Shown here: positions 36,662 to 48,797 of the stretch, one piece after another | Layout of the letters: every line of letters begins with the position of its first letter | Numbering within the stretch: position 1 is the stretch's first letter | Source of the DNA: Ceratorhiza oryzae-sativae | Taxonomy: Eukaryota > Basidiomycota > Agaricomycetes > Cantharellales > Ceratobasidiaceae | DNA: 64,000 nucleotides | Assembly (NCBI GenBank): GCA_030998015.1 | Contig: JARWMV010000024.1 | Location: forward strand, 1 to 64,000 | Reading direction: 5' to 3' | Program-made: the position numbers and the translations under genes | Notes under the pieces: generated by a model | Seen by the model: the letters and a program-made list of their open reading frames with translations, nothing else | Told to the model about the DNA's origin: nothing | Database searches by the model: none

Positions 36662-37596
36662 TGTGAGGAGGATGAAGGCAAGTTCAAGATGCCAAGTGTT
36701 TTAACACAAGGGAGCTAGGCTATTCGGAACGAGCGATGGCTATCCTCTGTCAAACGTCAGCGCCGCAAGTTTTCCTCATGCGTGATTGATTGAAAGCCCC
36801 TGCATACAATTCAATATGGTGGGCCTATGGCGTAGGTCCGAGCGATTACATCCAGAACCCCACCAACGTTCCCAAGGAGGTACAGGTACAATCTACGGGC
36901 TACAGGTAGTTTAACGAACTCTGAGGACATGTGCAAAAGGACGGACTTCTGAAGTGGGGATGCTAGAAAGTGCAGTTCGGATTCTCGGGTTGCCTCTGTT
37001 GGATGTATGCGCAGTAGACAATATAGATATGAATATTCTGGTGGTAGTATAAACGTATTTACATAGGCGTATATACTAGGCAGCGTCCGTAGGGCTATAC
37101 TACTGTAGATACGATACGAGGCAATACATCAAATATAGAATGAAAGCCGCAATGAAAGCTGTGGAAGGAGTTGTACCAAAGGTGGAGATTGTGGCGTGGG
37201 CGACTGAACATGCGAACAGCTATGCGGTACAGACCGCGGCTCGTAACCGCCATCATCACAGCCACATCATGGCTACACGTCAATCGAGTCTTCTCGTGCG
37301 TCCAGACAACAGCCTCGATTTCATCATTAGCTCGATCCAGATACAGTAGACTGCCGCTACATGCTCGTTGATGGGCCCCAAGCGAGCCTCAGCTTCGCAA
37401 CGGACCCCAAGTGTTTCTGTGTTGGTCAGCGCTTTGTCAGCGCTTGTGCTTTTGCTGCCCCGACTGTACTTGGCCGTAAGATGATAGAACGAGATGTTAT
37501 AGACACAAAAATAAGAGCACAGCTCGTACCAGTGGCACATAAAGAGATATGAGAAACAGAAAAATACGGAAAATCGAATGTTTTAAGGGAAAAAAC
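36662..37596. other. Intergenic, no gene seen
   Basis: Upstream of copy C; contains its promoter region. AT-rich toward 37.0-37.1 kb. No supported gene. Confidence 0.45.
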
Positions 37597-38220
37597 CTAG
37601 ACTTCGGGGCAAATCCCAGTATGGCGCCAGCAGTTCTGGATTGTTTTCGCATCTACCTCGTCCCAGGCCTGTTGTGCTACAAGTATTTGACGGAGGGTTT
37701 GTTGTTGTCCATCGATTGTGTTGATAGGAGCAGAACCGGCCTCTCCATGGAACGCACAGTGTTTAGTCCGCATCGCCGCTTGAATCAAGTGTGAGCCAAC
37801 CATCTGAAAAGGCAATCATCTCGCCTTGAGGAATGCCAATCTCCTTGGCAATTTTCTTTGCCTTTAATCAGATGGGCATGCCGTTGAGGCGTAGCTGCCG
37901 TTCCTCAGCCTTGATGATCCACTCACACAACCGCTCCTCCACCTCTGGATGAGCAGCTGAGGACTTTCGGCAATCGTCTGCATTGGATAGGTTGCTGTTG
38001 ACATGTCGACGAATGGAGTCTTCGTTATGGGCATATCAACGGATGGTTTGTTCACAAATGGTTGTAAAGCCCTTACTGCGAAGCAGCTGCAGGAAGTCAT
38101 CCATTCGCATGTCACGGTGTTTCTGGTAGAGATCAATAACCTCAAGCTTCCGGCCTTAAGTGAGCTGATTTTGAGTCTCTCGCATGACGTACTTAGACAT
38201 TGGTTAGCATGTATGCTCAA
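37597..38220 (-). pseudogene. Decayed pogo/Tc1-type transposase
   Basis: On the minus strand a CENP-B/pogo-like N-terminal region is readable across frames: VIDLYQKHRDMRMDDFLQLL, then HPEVEERLCEWIIKAEER, then KAKKIAKEIGIPQGEM. At least two stop codons interrupt it (TGA near 38043, TGA near 37873). At the other end, QAWDEVDAKTIQNCWRHTGI is the C-terminal signature that follows the DDE catalytic core in pogo elements. The catalytic core between them is missing, so this is an internally deleted, dead copy. Terminal repeats were not identified. Confidence 0.65.
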
Positions 38221-39084
38221 AGGTAGGTGTATGCGCAGGAATCCTATGAATTCACAACAATATTGGTACGAGAAATTTAGAAAAAAATGAATTAGTAAAG
38301 ATCAAGTGTGCTTTCAGCTTCTTGGATAAACTGGATCGTGTTTTATAAGTACAGGGGGAGTACAGAAAATCTTGACGCAGCAAGCACAGTATCCGGCGCT
38401 TACTGCGCCCACGCATTGCCACTCGGTATTTGACCACTCCGAAAAGCTCCATCAATCGAAGCGAGCATGTTGCGAGCGAGCAGTAACTGGCAGTCTACTG
38501 TATGTAAGTTTCTGTTTGATTGTAGGGGTTGGTCAGCTTTACTGGAAGGCTCGGGGTTTCGGGTCGAGTTGAGAACCCGGAAATTCCAAAAGGCTGTACG
38601 CACGTTGACTGCTCGTGGTAGACCCCGTCCTATTACGCGCAGCACATTTAAAATCGATTGAGCGTCTAAACAGGTTCGCGAAATCAAACATATGTACGAT
38701 TTGAAGAATCGCTCATTGAGTCGCGGCGTTGGATTTCACATCAAGAAATGTGCATACATGCCAAGCGCTCATCCAACTAATGACCAATATCCTGCCTCGC
38801 ACCTACTCATAGCCACAATGCTCCACCCCCGCCGATGACTCATTCACGTGAATCCCATGCACCCGAAACCCTGACTCGCACGAATTTCCTTCCTAAAAAC
38901 TGCCCCGAGGTTATGGTGTCGATGGGGAGGAATCTGATGGGTGGATCTGGAGAAAGTTATCTGTAGCCCGATGTTTGTGGGGTCGCATCTTGGCTTGTGT
39001 ATGAGACTGCTAGGGACTAATAAATGATACATTTCATCATCATCATATGAGCAGGCGCGCAAGATGAACGAAGCCCTAGCGGGC
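38221..39084. other. Intergenic, no gene seen
   Basis: Between the pogo remnant and copy D. Short unsupported frames only. Confidence 0.45.
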
Positions 39085-40797
39085 TCAATTAGGCACAGCA
39101 GCGTATGAGCCACGTTTCAAATCGGTTAATTGCTCAATATCGTTGGGGTTCTGGCTGATGTATAAACCATCGCAGTGGGCACGGCTGCAGTGGTTGGCTA
39201 AGGAACGAGTAGGGTGGTTTAGTTTGAGCATTTATTCTAAGATTTAAACGTACCATAGACAGATGAGCGCTTAGCCCAATATCCCAAAAGCATGTGCAAG
39301 CCCTTCCAAAATATCCCAAACAACGATGCAGTAGCCACAAAGACGTCCACGACCATGCTTGTGCGAGACTTCCAGGAGAGGCAATGGCAAAGGTACTGAG
39401 AGTTGAAGTGGCTCGGCGGCAGGGAGTTGAATGGAAGATGGTAGTTTGTCATGTTCGCTAACACCTTGTTGGCGTTGAGCCCCTCGGTGCTATTGGGTAC
39501 TCGCCAGGTGTGGTCGAGCGGTTCAATAAGTGAATTTACTTGTTTACTACTCGTGAATGCATTTTGAGACGAATTAACCCCCAGGTCTGACAGGATCGAT
39601 GCGGACAGAGCCCTCAGGTAGTTCTCGTATGATTCAACACTGGACGGGCTAGATCGATATCAAGTCAATACGATCCCCGCGACATCCATTTCGATGCCAC
39701 ATTACCTGATCTGTTTCCGGAAATTTGCCTTGTTAGGTTTTCTTATCAGATTGTTTTGCAAAGTCATTGCTGCAGTAAGTAACTCCAGCGTTGCATCGGA
39801 GCGGAGATGGAATACGCTGTAGATTGATGTCACGGGCACTCGTTGTGTTGAGTTAGGAGCCAAGTAATACGCGCGTCCGCTGAAGAATATGTTTTCGAAG
39901 AAATCTTCTCCAAAGGTCTTGAGCAACAAGGCGACATTGCGAACAAGTGGTGAGACATGCTCATTGGCGTCTGGGCTATCAACCGAGCGCACGATGGAGT
40001 GAGTCGTGGCGACGAGTTGAATATCATCTTTCAATGAGCAGTTCACTGTGGCCTAGCCTCAGGTTTGCGGAAATGAGGTGCATACATTTGGACGGCGAAA
40101 AATCTAACCTACCTCGAATACAGCCTCGTAGGTCACATAGCTAGCTGAAAACGACATGGTCGAGACTGAACAGTTTGTTAACTCGGTTCCGTTGTAGTTG
40201 GCGTTCGAAGTAAGGACGTCGTTTGATAAGTTGTATAAGCTCTGTATTGTGTACGTGAATACGTTGTTCTACGAGTCCGAAGGCCAGGTGTGCTTGAGCG
40301 CCAAGACGCGGGGTTGTTGATAGTAATCGTGATGAGCGAATACGTACAGGGGTCCGATAGGTCCCGCCGGTGACGAGCGTTGCAGACTCGCAGCCTTGGG
40401 TGTAGTTGGCTTTAGGCACAAGTTATATTTGAGCCAAAATATCTCGTTTATATGTTCTGGATTCACCAACACATTAAATCGATCTGAAGTCTCTGGGTCC
40501 ATGACGGTGGATTCCACTCGAGGAAAATCGGAGAGTATCGGGTGTATGTAGTGAGTCCAACAATGGTCACTTGGGGGAAATCCATGAAAATTGCTGTGGA
40601 AGGCGCTGAATACGACATACAATTGGCGTAAACTAATCCCGCCAAGATTGTGGCAGACGATAGCACGATGAAAAGAGAGGTAAAACGCCATGGATAGGCT
40701 CTGCGGTGATGATGCGTTGATAAGTGGCCTAGGCTCTCGGTGCTGAGTGGCAGCTCGCTACCAACCTCGATATCGGGTAATCGAAATCGTACCACAT
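39085..40797 (-). CDS. Two-TM membrane protein family, copy D
   Basis: Minus-strand gene starting MWYDFDYPISR at 40797, then PYPWRFTSLFIVLSSATI (TM1), TQGCESATLVTGGTYRTP, the DDIQLVATTHSIVRSVDSPD block, KTFGEDFFENIFFSGRAYY, LSASILSDLGVN, TM2 (SMVVDVFVATASLFGIFW) and LLGYWAKRSSVYG. A final 57-nt intron (donor GTACGT near 39252) leads to a last exon with NHCSRAHCD, ending at the TGA 39087-39085; without it the frame would stop at 39239. The C-terminal motif keeps the outer cysteines but lacks one of those in copies B, C and E. It is most like copy C, and both lie in the same orientation 2.4 kb apart, so they may be a tandem pair. Function unknown. Confidence 0.72.
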
Positions 40798-42405
40798 CGT
40801 GTGAGGAGATGAGCTCGAGCTCTGCACATGGAGCTGGCTAATATACTCAAGACGAGAACGGGTGCCAAGTCGATATCAGCTAATCGTAACTGTCATAATG
40901 GGTAATCAGACCGCCCGGTTCTGTGAGCCCGAGGCCGGCATTGGCCGCAAATGACTACCCCTGGGTAAGCAACACCACCACAACGCAAATGTATTTGGCA
41001 GTCTGCCCGAGCTGCTGCGAGCGCTGATAAAAGGCAGGATATCGATCTGCAACCTGAACCTTATGAGTAGCGGACCACCTGATCTTCACAAATCCATGTT
41101 GGCCATCCGTTTGGATGGCATCTTTGTTAAGGAACGACCGAAAGACCTGACTTTTGTTCGATTTTAAACCCATGCGCTATCGTGATCGGGCCTGCCTGAC
41201 ATGCCGAGATGGTTCTGATCTTAGATGCAGGGGGTGATGTGAATATATTATGGCTATGTACGAAGCAGAGGTATAAACGCCAGTGGATAGCCTGAGCGCG
41301 GCTTGTAAACAAGTTTGTGCCTGTGACTATGAGCAACTCATCGCTCGGTGAGATATTATGCCCAAAGTTTTCTAGAGGCAGGTAAACACCAGTGCAGGGG
41401 AGGTTTAGATTCCATGACTGCTGAGGATCAGGAGGAGGCGCGGCTCTGGTCCCTCGCCTAGGTGGAGCGATGCCCTCGTAGACGGCTAGCCAGCTTGATG
41501 CACCAACCGTACACATTAGGCGAAAATATTCACACAGACGGGCCGTATTGGGCAGATGTTCGTCCTCGACGTTCTATCATGGGCCTACACATGACCAAGT
41601 TCTGCGATATAGAGGACAAGCCTTGGCGCTTGGTAATCATCAAACCAAGAGCTGCCGTGTGTCATATCCAGAAAGAGTTGGAATACCAAGGGATGGTTTG
41701 TGAAAGGATGAAATGGGGTGTTATAGCGGTCTATCTCTCTGTTACTAAGCATGCCACTGCGACGAATTGGGCGTTGACTTGTCAGATAGGTCAGCCAGTT
41801 GTGGTGCTTCCTTCAGAACCTAAATTGGAGTGAGAGAGATAGACAGAGAGTAGGAACGACTATGGACTGATGACATTTTTGAGCGTTTGAAGTGCAACTT
41901 TCGTAGAGACTTTTGACAGAATTCGACCGAGCGAGCCGGGAACGGTAGTGTACACGCCAAGTGACAGATTCATGTCCAATATAAAGCCGAATTCAAGGAG
42001 TGCACAAACGGCTGGTGGCGAGAAATCCAGCAACAGGTCAGATATGCTCCGATTTGCGCAACGTCGAGACAAGCCAAGCACCTCGCCCAATTCAGCCTCC
42101 CAGACAGGTTCGCACACCAAGCACGACAGGCAAGTGGTGGCCCCCTGACAACGAGGGCGACCTCGGAACAACATCCCACAGACGTCATGCGGTTGGGCAT
42201 GTCCCGCTCAAGTCCTCGGGGGCGAGACGACAGCTCGGAGCGGAGTGCCAATGCCAGACAAGCCATGTCACGTGATTTGGGCGCTCGGAGAACCACGGAC
42301 GAGGAGCCGAGTCTGCTGGTGTGCCGAGTTTATATAGCATCTGCCTCCCTCCCCACCGCCAAGTCCCACTCTTGTTATTTTTGCCCTCGAGCCCGACGAC
42401 TTAAT
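40798..42405. other. Intergenic, no supported gene
   Basis: 1.6 kb between copy D and the MADS gene. Two overlapping open frames of similar length on opposite strands (41127-41516 minus and 41462-41833 plus) show no motif or intron logic. The last few hundred bases, rich in GC, should hold the MADS promoter. Confidence 0.45.
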
Positions 42406-44169
42406 ATGGGCCGCAGAAAGATTGAGATTCTGCCCATCCAGGTGAGCACGCTCAGCACCGCGTCGCTGGCTGTTGCTGACGGGTCGGTCGTGGTGTGCTG
42501 GGCGATGACGGCAGCATGACCGCAACCGGTCCGTGACGTTCTTGAAGGTGATTGCTCTACGCTTTTTGTTCAAACTCGCTTCATCGCACTCGCCCAATCC
42601 GTTTGCTCTGTTTTTGGCCCCGCTGGATGCTGACGGGTGATCTTCGTTGGCAGCGCAAGAACGGTCTGTTCAAAAAGGCGTACGAGCTCGGCGTGCTCTG
42701 CTCCGTAGACGTGGCAGTCATCATTTTTGGTGCGTGTTGACTCCCCGGGCTGGCTGCGCTGCGGAAAACAGTCTCCAGCCTGTTGCCAAAAATACACGGA
42801 CTAAAAATAGCCATGGGCGATCTCGTCCATTTTGCGTCACAGGTCACAACAACAAAGTTTATGAATACTGTTCGACCGATCCCGATGCGATGGTCCAACG
42901 CCGTGTGCATGTGAGTCGCCTCTGCTCCGTGTTGACTGCGCTGATCCGGAATGCTGATATGACCCGTAGTATACTGGGGAGAGGGACGTCAAGACCCCGG
43001 CCGACTTTGGTGGTGACAAGGCTGGCGCCGATGACGATGAAGATGGAAGCGATGATCATGGTGAGCTGGGTCCCGGTCCGCCGAGTATGATAGCTGATGT
43101 AGCCAAGGAGCACCGAGCGGCTCGCGTTTGCCTGTTAGCAACGGCAAATTTCCATCCAACAACAACACCAAGAAACGTACTCGCGATGATGAACCACCTC
43201 ATTTGGATTACAATGTAGGCCGCATTGGTCGCATGTATGTAAATTATCCTGATCGTCCAATAGACCGCCGGCCACCTTCTCCACCTACAACAGCCCCCCG
43301 CGAACAATCGAGCAACACTCCCGAACATTTCATCTCTGTCTCGCGCCCCTGCACCTGTCTCGCTCCCTCTGCCTCCCTACGCTGGTCTCCCACCCCACGG
43401 CTCGCAACACCACAACTCGGCTGATGCTCTCATGGAACGCGAACGCGAGCGTGAGCGTGAACGTGAAGGTGCCCTTCGTCAACTCGGCCTCCAACATCTG
43501 CTCAACGGCTCGTATCCACCCTCGAACGCTGCTCAATTCCCTCCTCACTCGTCTCACCCGTCGCTCGTCCCCAACTTGAATCTCGCATCGTTGTTGCAGG
43601 CTCATCCGTTGCTCGGTCTCGGCGTACCCGGTTTGAACTTAGGCCTGAGCAGTTTGTTGGGTTTGAATGGCGTTGGCGGAGGTGCACCGACCGGAGGACC
43701 ATCTCAACAGGAATTGCTGGCCATGCTCAGTGCGAATGCGGCAAACGTCAGTGGATCAAATGCGCTATACTCGAACCCGCTCTTCTCGACACTGTTCCCC
43801 AACCATCCGGGACTAGGCAACGACAACATAAACACCCACCCCGGCTCGACTTCGAACAACTCTGGCGAGAACAAATCAGGCGGTGGCGGAGATCTCTGGC
43901 CATCACTCGGTCGAGCAGATTCCGGATCCGCGCCGCCCCCGTCGAGCGCGGGAGCGGCTGCGGCTGTGTCAGCGGGTGGGGCCGGCGACACCTCGTGGCT
44001 GTCGTTCCTCGGCAATCCACGCGGATCACAGCCTCCGTCCGACGACGTGGATCTCTCCAGCCTCTTTCCGTTTGATACATCCGCCAGTGGGGCGGGTGGC
44101 GGCGGAGGTCAAGCCGATGATGGGGTCGATGACCAAGACGAGCGGGGTGGGAAACGAACCAAGAGGTGA
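42406..44169 (+). CDS. MEF2-type MADS-box transcription factor (Rlm1/Smp1-like)
   Basis: Multi-exon gene: 42406-42441, 42515-42547, 42654-42729, 42843-42910, an exon from 42970, and later exons ending at the stop 44167-44169. The first ~60 residues are a MADS domain of the MEF2 class: [59 protein letters not shown]. After an acidic stretch and a basic [10 protein letters not shown] segment, the C-terminus is long and low-complexity: an (ER) repeat, leucine-rich loops, and serine, glycine and alanine runs, ending GGKRTKR. Fungal MEF2-type factors such as Rlm1 act downstream of the cell-wall-integrity MAP kinase; that role is inferred. The DNA-binding domain is cut into very small exons. Confidence 0.88.
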
Positions 44170-44743
44170 TTTGATATCCTACGACACCAGAGGGCGATGA
44201 TCAAATACTTGTTTGATATTTCTTTTCGGACCTGGGACCTGTATTTGTATGTGTTCATATGCCTTGTTTATTGATGTTCCTTTGTGATTCTTCTATGCTG
44301 CACTTTGTCTCGTGCCAAAAGTAGTGTAGTTTAGTGAGCATGCTCGCTTTGAGAAATGTAAATCTCCTGTTTCCAACACCTGCCTGGGTGCAATATCGAT
44401 TGCAACCATGCAAGTTTGGTTAGCATGCGACTGGACATTGCTGCCCCATTGCCGAATCGAGTTAACAGGACTCCACCGGTGAGGAGAGATGTATGGGGGG
44501 TGGAGTCTGGGACGGCATTCTGATAGACTACTAAGATGCATGCTTTAGATGGAATGAAAAATACCCAGGGCTCGAGGACCATTGGGACCATGCAAAGAGT
44601 GCATGGTTTAGCTGAAATGTAATTTAGTCACATGAGCCCTACTTTTGACCCTCCCCTGTGCACGCGCCTGCTCTTCTTCTTTCACACCTGCTGATTTCCC
44701 CCGCCCTTGTGGCTGACTCGTTTGTTTTTCTCTCTGGACTTGG

Positions 44744-44895
44744 TCTTGTGCGGTTTGACCTTGTGATCATGTAGCACGCTAAAATTGAATGCAAAATAAA
44801 AATAAAAAATTTAGTCACATGATGTGTTCTTTTTTTTTGCATTCAATTTTAACGAGCTACATGAACACATCGGTCAAACCGCTCGGGACACAGTC
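44744..44895. repeat. Fold-back repeat (MITE-like)
   Basis: The left arm (GCGGTTTGACC...CATGTAGCACGCTAAAATTGAATGCAAAA) is matched in reverse complement by the right arm, which reads TTTGCATTCAATTTTAACGAGCTACATG and then GGTCAAACCG. The arms are imperfect, about 55-65 nt each, with an AT-rich loop containing a T9 run. A short motif, CACATGATGTGTTCT, occurs in the loop (about 44817) and again just downstream (44920). No coding capacity. It may be a small non-autonomous element or a large hairpin at the edge of the repeat island. Confidence 0.6.
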
Positions 44896-45415
44896 TGGGA
44901 AACAGGAAGGAGCAGCCCTCACATGATGTGTTCTCATGTATATGTTGAACATAGCAGAGCACAGTGAAATAAACAAGTATGAAAATATGAGTGGATTCAA
45001 CAAGTGACAAGCTAAAGACATAAAAGACACAACTTTATGCAAAAGACTTTTGGCAGGGAAGTTTTCAGGGGAGCTGTAGATAATAATATACTACAGGATT
45101 GTGAGCAACATGAGAAGTAATGAAAATGTAAACATAACTCAGCTCCAGACATGAATGTGAACAAGAACTAGGGATCAAAATGGGTGGCCTGGGTTGCCAC
45201 ATGGGTGATCCTGTGGGTGCAAAGATGGGTCAGGTGGAGCTCGGTTTGCACAGCCACCAATTACCTGCAAGACTCTCTGTGCAGGTGATAAACATGGGTG
45301 TCATCTGGGGAGACCATACTTGTATTTAGACAGAAAAAAATTATTTTATTTACATGTGAGACTCAATAATTTGGGCAATGTTGTCAAGCTCTGGGAGCAA
45401 GCAGGTGCCATACCA
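44896..45415. other. CpG-poor non-coding DNA
   Basis: Left edge of the CpG-depleted island; only about one CG is visible in this stretch. No open frame of interest. Confidence 0.5.
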
Positions 45416-46870
45416 CTATCCAATGGCCATCTGAGCTTGGAACATGCATGATGACATACAGTGCTGGAGGTGGATCATCATCAACCAACCCCCCAAGAAC
45501 ACACACTCAGTGTCAACCAATGAAGCTGAGGTGCATGTCATTTCTAGGATACTTAAGCAGAGAGTGCAGATGAACTTACCAGGTACAGTCAATAGATCCA
45601 GAGCCAGGCAGGCAACACAAGGGCAGCACTCCAGCTTGGAGTCCCAGTAAGAAAGCACCCTGCCATATTGTGAGATGACATAAGAGGATACAACTGGAGT
45701 CTCAAGATACTCCTGCATTGAGTTGCATTCAAGATGGATTGGCAGTGACAAGGTTGAAGTGTGGCACTGGGTCCAAATACTGCCACTAGCCTATATGCAT
45801 TGAGTTGAGTGTAGTTACTGGCAGACTTGAGATAAATCTTACCCTTAGCATTTGCTGGGGGCAGCTACTCTGGGCAGTTTGGGGGTACAGAGAGTTGAAG
45901 TGCCTGACAAGGTGATTGCAGATTAGCTCAGTAGGAAACCCACAATCTGCAAACCACTTCAGTTTGCAGTCAGGGCACATTAATAGTTGAATTTGAGTCA
46001 GTGTGAAAAAAAAAATCTGAAAGGTGTAAAATAACCCACCAACAGCTAGAGTGTATATATCTGACTCCATCATTGAACCCATGTATTTTTCAAACACCTG
46101 GAGTGCAGCTTCAGCTGCAACCTGGGTGATGCAATGGAGTCCATGGTTGAGGACATTGTTGCAGATGTTGCACAGTCAAGAGCAAAGCATCAGGATCTCA
46201 GGTAGTGTTTTGTGAACAAGTGGGACTTCTGACTGCAAAAGGCAGTCAGTGGGTTCTTGGAAGACCTGTAAAATATACTATAAGCAGGAATTAGAAGCAG
46301 AAAAAATGCACATACCTCAAGCACCTTGCTTAGCTCAGAAGCTAATGCCCAATGCTGGTCAGTCAGGGCATATTTATTGAGCTTGAAGTGTGGGTTGCTG
46401 GTGAGCCACTGCACTGGGGTCTTAAAGTGCAGGTGGCCTGCAATGCATATCCTGTCAGTGTTCCAGTGTGTAGCACAGTGTGTCAGGAGTGCTTTTGCAT
46501 TGCCTTCAAGCTCTGGATCTTTGTCAACAAGCTCTTCAAAGGCAGTAGTGAAAACTGGCAAGTCTTTCACACACCACACCAGCCCAGATATCTCATTACA
46601 GCTGTAAGCTACTTCTATCAAGGTAAATAAGATAAAACTAACTTTTGGAATAATTTGCCAAGCACTGGCCACTTCCTCAGGGCTTAAATGCATGCCTGAG
46701 GCAGCCATGATGGCAATTGCCTGTGTAGTCACTCCCTGTGTGACTCCTATGTAATGTTCAAGCTTGTCAGGGTTGACATCATCAGCTGCATCCTCAGGAT
46801 CCAGGCTTGGATTGTTAGATTTGGTGCTGGGCAGCTGGACTGCTTTGTTTGAGGTAGCTGCTGCTTTTAT
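45416..46870 (-). pseudogene. Decayed hAT-family transposase in CpG-free DNA
   Basis: Minus-strand reading gives, in order, the RNase-H-like middle (46732-46190: AKALLTHCATHWNTDRI, KLNKYALTDQHWALASELSKVLEV), the KLKWFADCGFPTE segment (near 45955) and the hAT C-terminal dimerisation block (45751-45416: VLSYWDSKLECCPCVACLALDLLTVPG, ending MSSCMFQAQMAIG). Frames change between blocks and arginine codons are rare. The ERAFS-type motif is altered (reads near VDTECVFLGG), as expected if CpG-containing codons were mutated. Dead element; its ends were not found. Confidence 0.7.
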
Positions 46871-48157
46871 TCAATGTGGGGGAGCTGTAAATAGGGTCAT
46901 AAATGCCTGTGTAGCATAAGATACAAAGAATCAGACAGTATATAACTAATATGGTACTTTATTCCTCAGTACTAGTTATATAAGAAATCACACACAGACA
47001 AGAGAAATAGAAAGAAAAAAGAAACCAATAACCAGTCTGGGTTGAGTAAGAGGAGGTAGTCTGGAAGGGCCTCAGAGGAGGTCCTTTTATACCCTGAAGA
47101 GGGCATTCCAGAGCCAAATAGATACATGCATGCCAGTGTGATCATCAAAAGAGGGTACTGCTACACTTGGGGTATACCCTAGCCCAGTATAGGATAAGAG
47201 AGTAAAGACAGGGTGTGGATCAAAGGTATTGATGCATCTGAGACCTGCTATTGGCTTGTAGATCATATTATCATAGTATATACATGTAATGAACAGAGGC
47301 TACATCTCAGTGAGTCATAAAGTGAGTCAGAGAAGCTTCTGGATCAATTTGGAAGGCTCTCCTGACTCACTGGAGTCATTAGATCTTGATTGATGGTCCA
47401 GTAAGATTCTAATGATCTTCAGACCATTCTGGTGCAAGGATCTGGTGGATCATGACAATCTTCAGGCAGCAGATAGTGCTGAAGATTAGCCATCAATAGA
47501 GCATAAGATTGCTTTGATAGTGTAAGTAGTTACCAAGATATGAATGGTGTGATGTTGTAATCAATATCTCTTGATAAGAGGAAATATTGCAACCTCTGTA
47601 TCTCTCTGAGATCTTATTGTAAAAACTTAATAAAATATGCATTGGAGAGTGGGAAATTTTTACTATTTAATAGTACTCAAAATAGTACAATTTGGAGTGC
47701 ATACAAATTCAAGTATTTCACAAATTAATTACAGAGGCATTGCTTGAGGTTGGCAGAGCAGACTAAAATAATAGAAAATGTTAGTAATCCATAACAGTAC
47801 TATTGTTGCTACTTCTTATTTGTCCTTGGATTTGATATGTACAGCCTTGGAATGAATATATAAAGGGAGTGTAAAGGCCACACCATCACAACTAAGGCCA
47901 AATGCTGATGAGGTGATGGCGGACCTATGGGCTATGAAGGCTGAAGGTCAAACTGCAACACCTAAGATGGGACACACAGTAAGGAAGGGGTTTGGTGCGA
48001 TGAGACACAAGGCTTAGTCAGGGTGCACTTGATCTAAAGAGATCTGGGCAAGGTACTGCTGGCAGAGCCTAGCAGGTAGACAATGAGGAAGGGTAGAACA
48101 GGAGGTTGAGTTCTGAGGCTTAAGGCTCTCAGACTCTCCCTATATATTCACAGCCAA
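46871..48157. repeat. Old repeat DNA, CpG-depleted, left of the LTR element
   Basis: No gene. Almost no CG dinucleotides (isolated ones near 47927 and 47998). The segment 47931-48141 is matched in reverse complement by 55340-55556 on the other side of the LTR element. Confidence 0.55.
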
Positions 48158-48162
48158 GGTAG

Positions 48163-48539
48163 TGTCACAAACTGACACACATACATCCACTCTACACTAT
48201 TTTCTCGATTTACTACATTTTATGAGATCATCTTCAAAACATACTTGCCTTTTATGGTATATCTGTGTCATGTGACTCAGGGAATGTTCCAGACCAGTAA
48301 CCAAGATGTATTTCAACTCTGATGTGAAATTCCGCAGTTCCGCAGCTGCTTCTACTGCTTCTATCTCTTATCTGTCGTGACTCACTGTACAGACTTGTTT
48401 GTTATGATGTGGCTCGTACTATGTATATAAACCAGGTCAAGTTCGCAGAGGACTCCTCAAGAACTTGACCTCTTGTTGAATACAAGTTCTTTTATTTCTC
48501 CTACTATTTTCCTCGTCGCCTGACTTGTTGTTGTCGACA
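48163..48539 (+). repeat. 5' LTR
   Basis: Begins TGTCAC and ends TGTCGACA (TG...CA ends). Same length as the 3' LTR with no indels. Confidence 0.95.
48424..48431 (+). promoter_or_regulatory. LTR promoter TATA box
   Basis: TATATAAA in the LTR, about 30 bases upstream of 48455-48458, the expected start of transcription and of the R region. The same box is present in the 3' LTR. Confidence 0.65.
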
Positions 48540-48541
48540 TC

Positions 48542-48556
48542 AGGTCAAGTTCTTGA
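48542..48556 (+). other. Primer-binding site, complementary to the element's own RNA 5' end
   Basis: AGGTCAAGTTCTTGA begins two bases after the LTR. It is a perfect 15-nt complement of 48457-48471 (TCAAGAACTTGACCT), located right where transcription should start. I saw no resemblance to the common TGGTATCAGAGC-type tRNA primer site. Confidence 0.7.
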
Positions 48557-48797
48557 CAATCGTAAGTCTCAGTGTCGTCTGGGATACTTTTGAAACGCCG
48601 TCGGCGTCGTCTCGAGATAACTCCTTGTTGCCTTCCCCAATCCCACTCCACCTATCCACAGCCACGAGACATCGTTGCCCTATACGCGCCTCTGTGAAAC
48701 CTTGCATAGCCAGGTCCCTCACACATCGTAACAAGCTTCGGTTCTCTAATCTCTTTCGTCAACAAGAGGTGGGGTCGCTCATTGCCCTTAAGTAGCT

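Noticed and set aside
41127..41833. Two overlapping open frames of 129 (-) and 123 (+) codons
   Set aside because: No recognisable domain on either strand and no intron pattern; kept as unsupported intergenic DNA.
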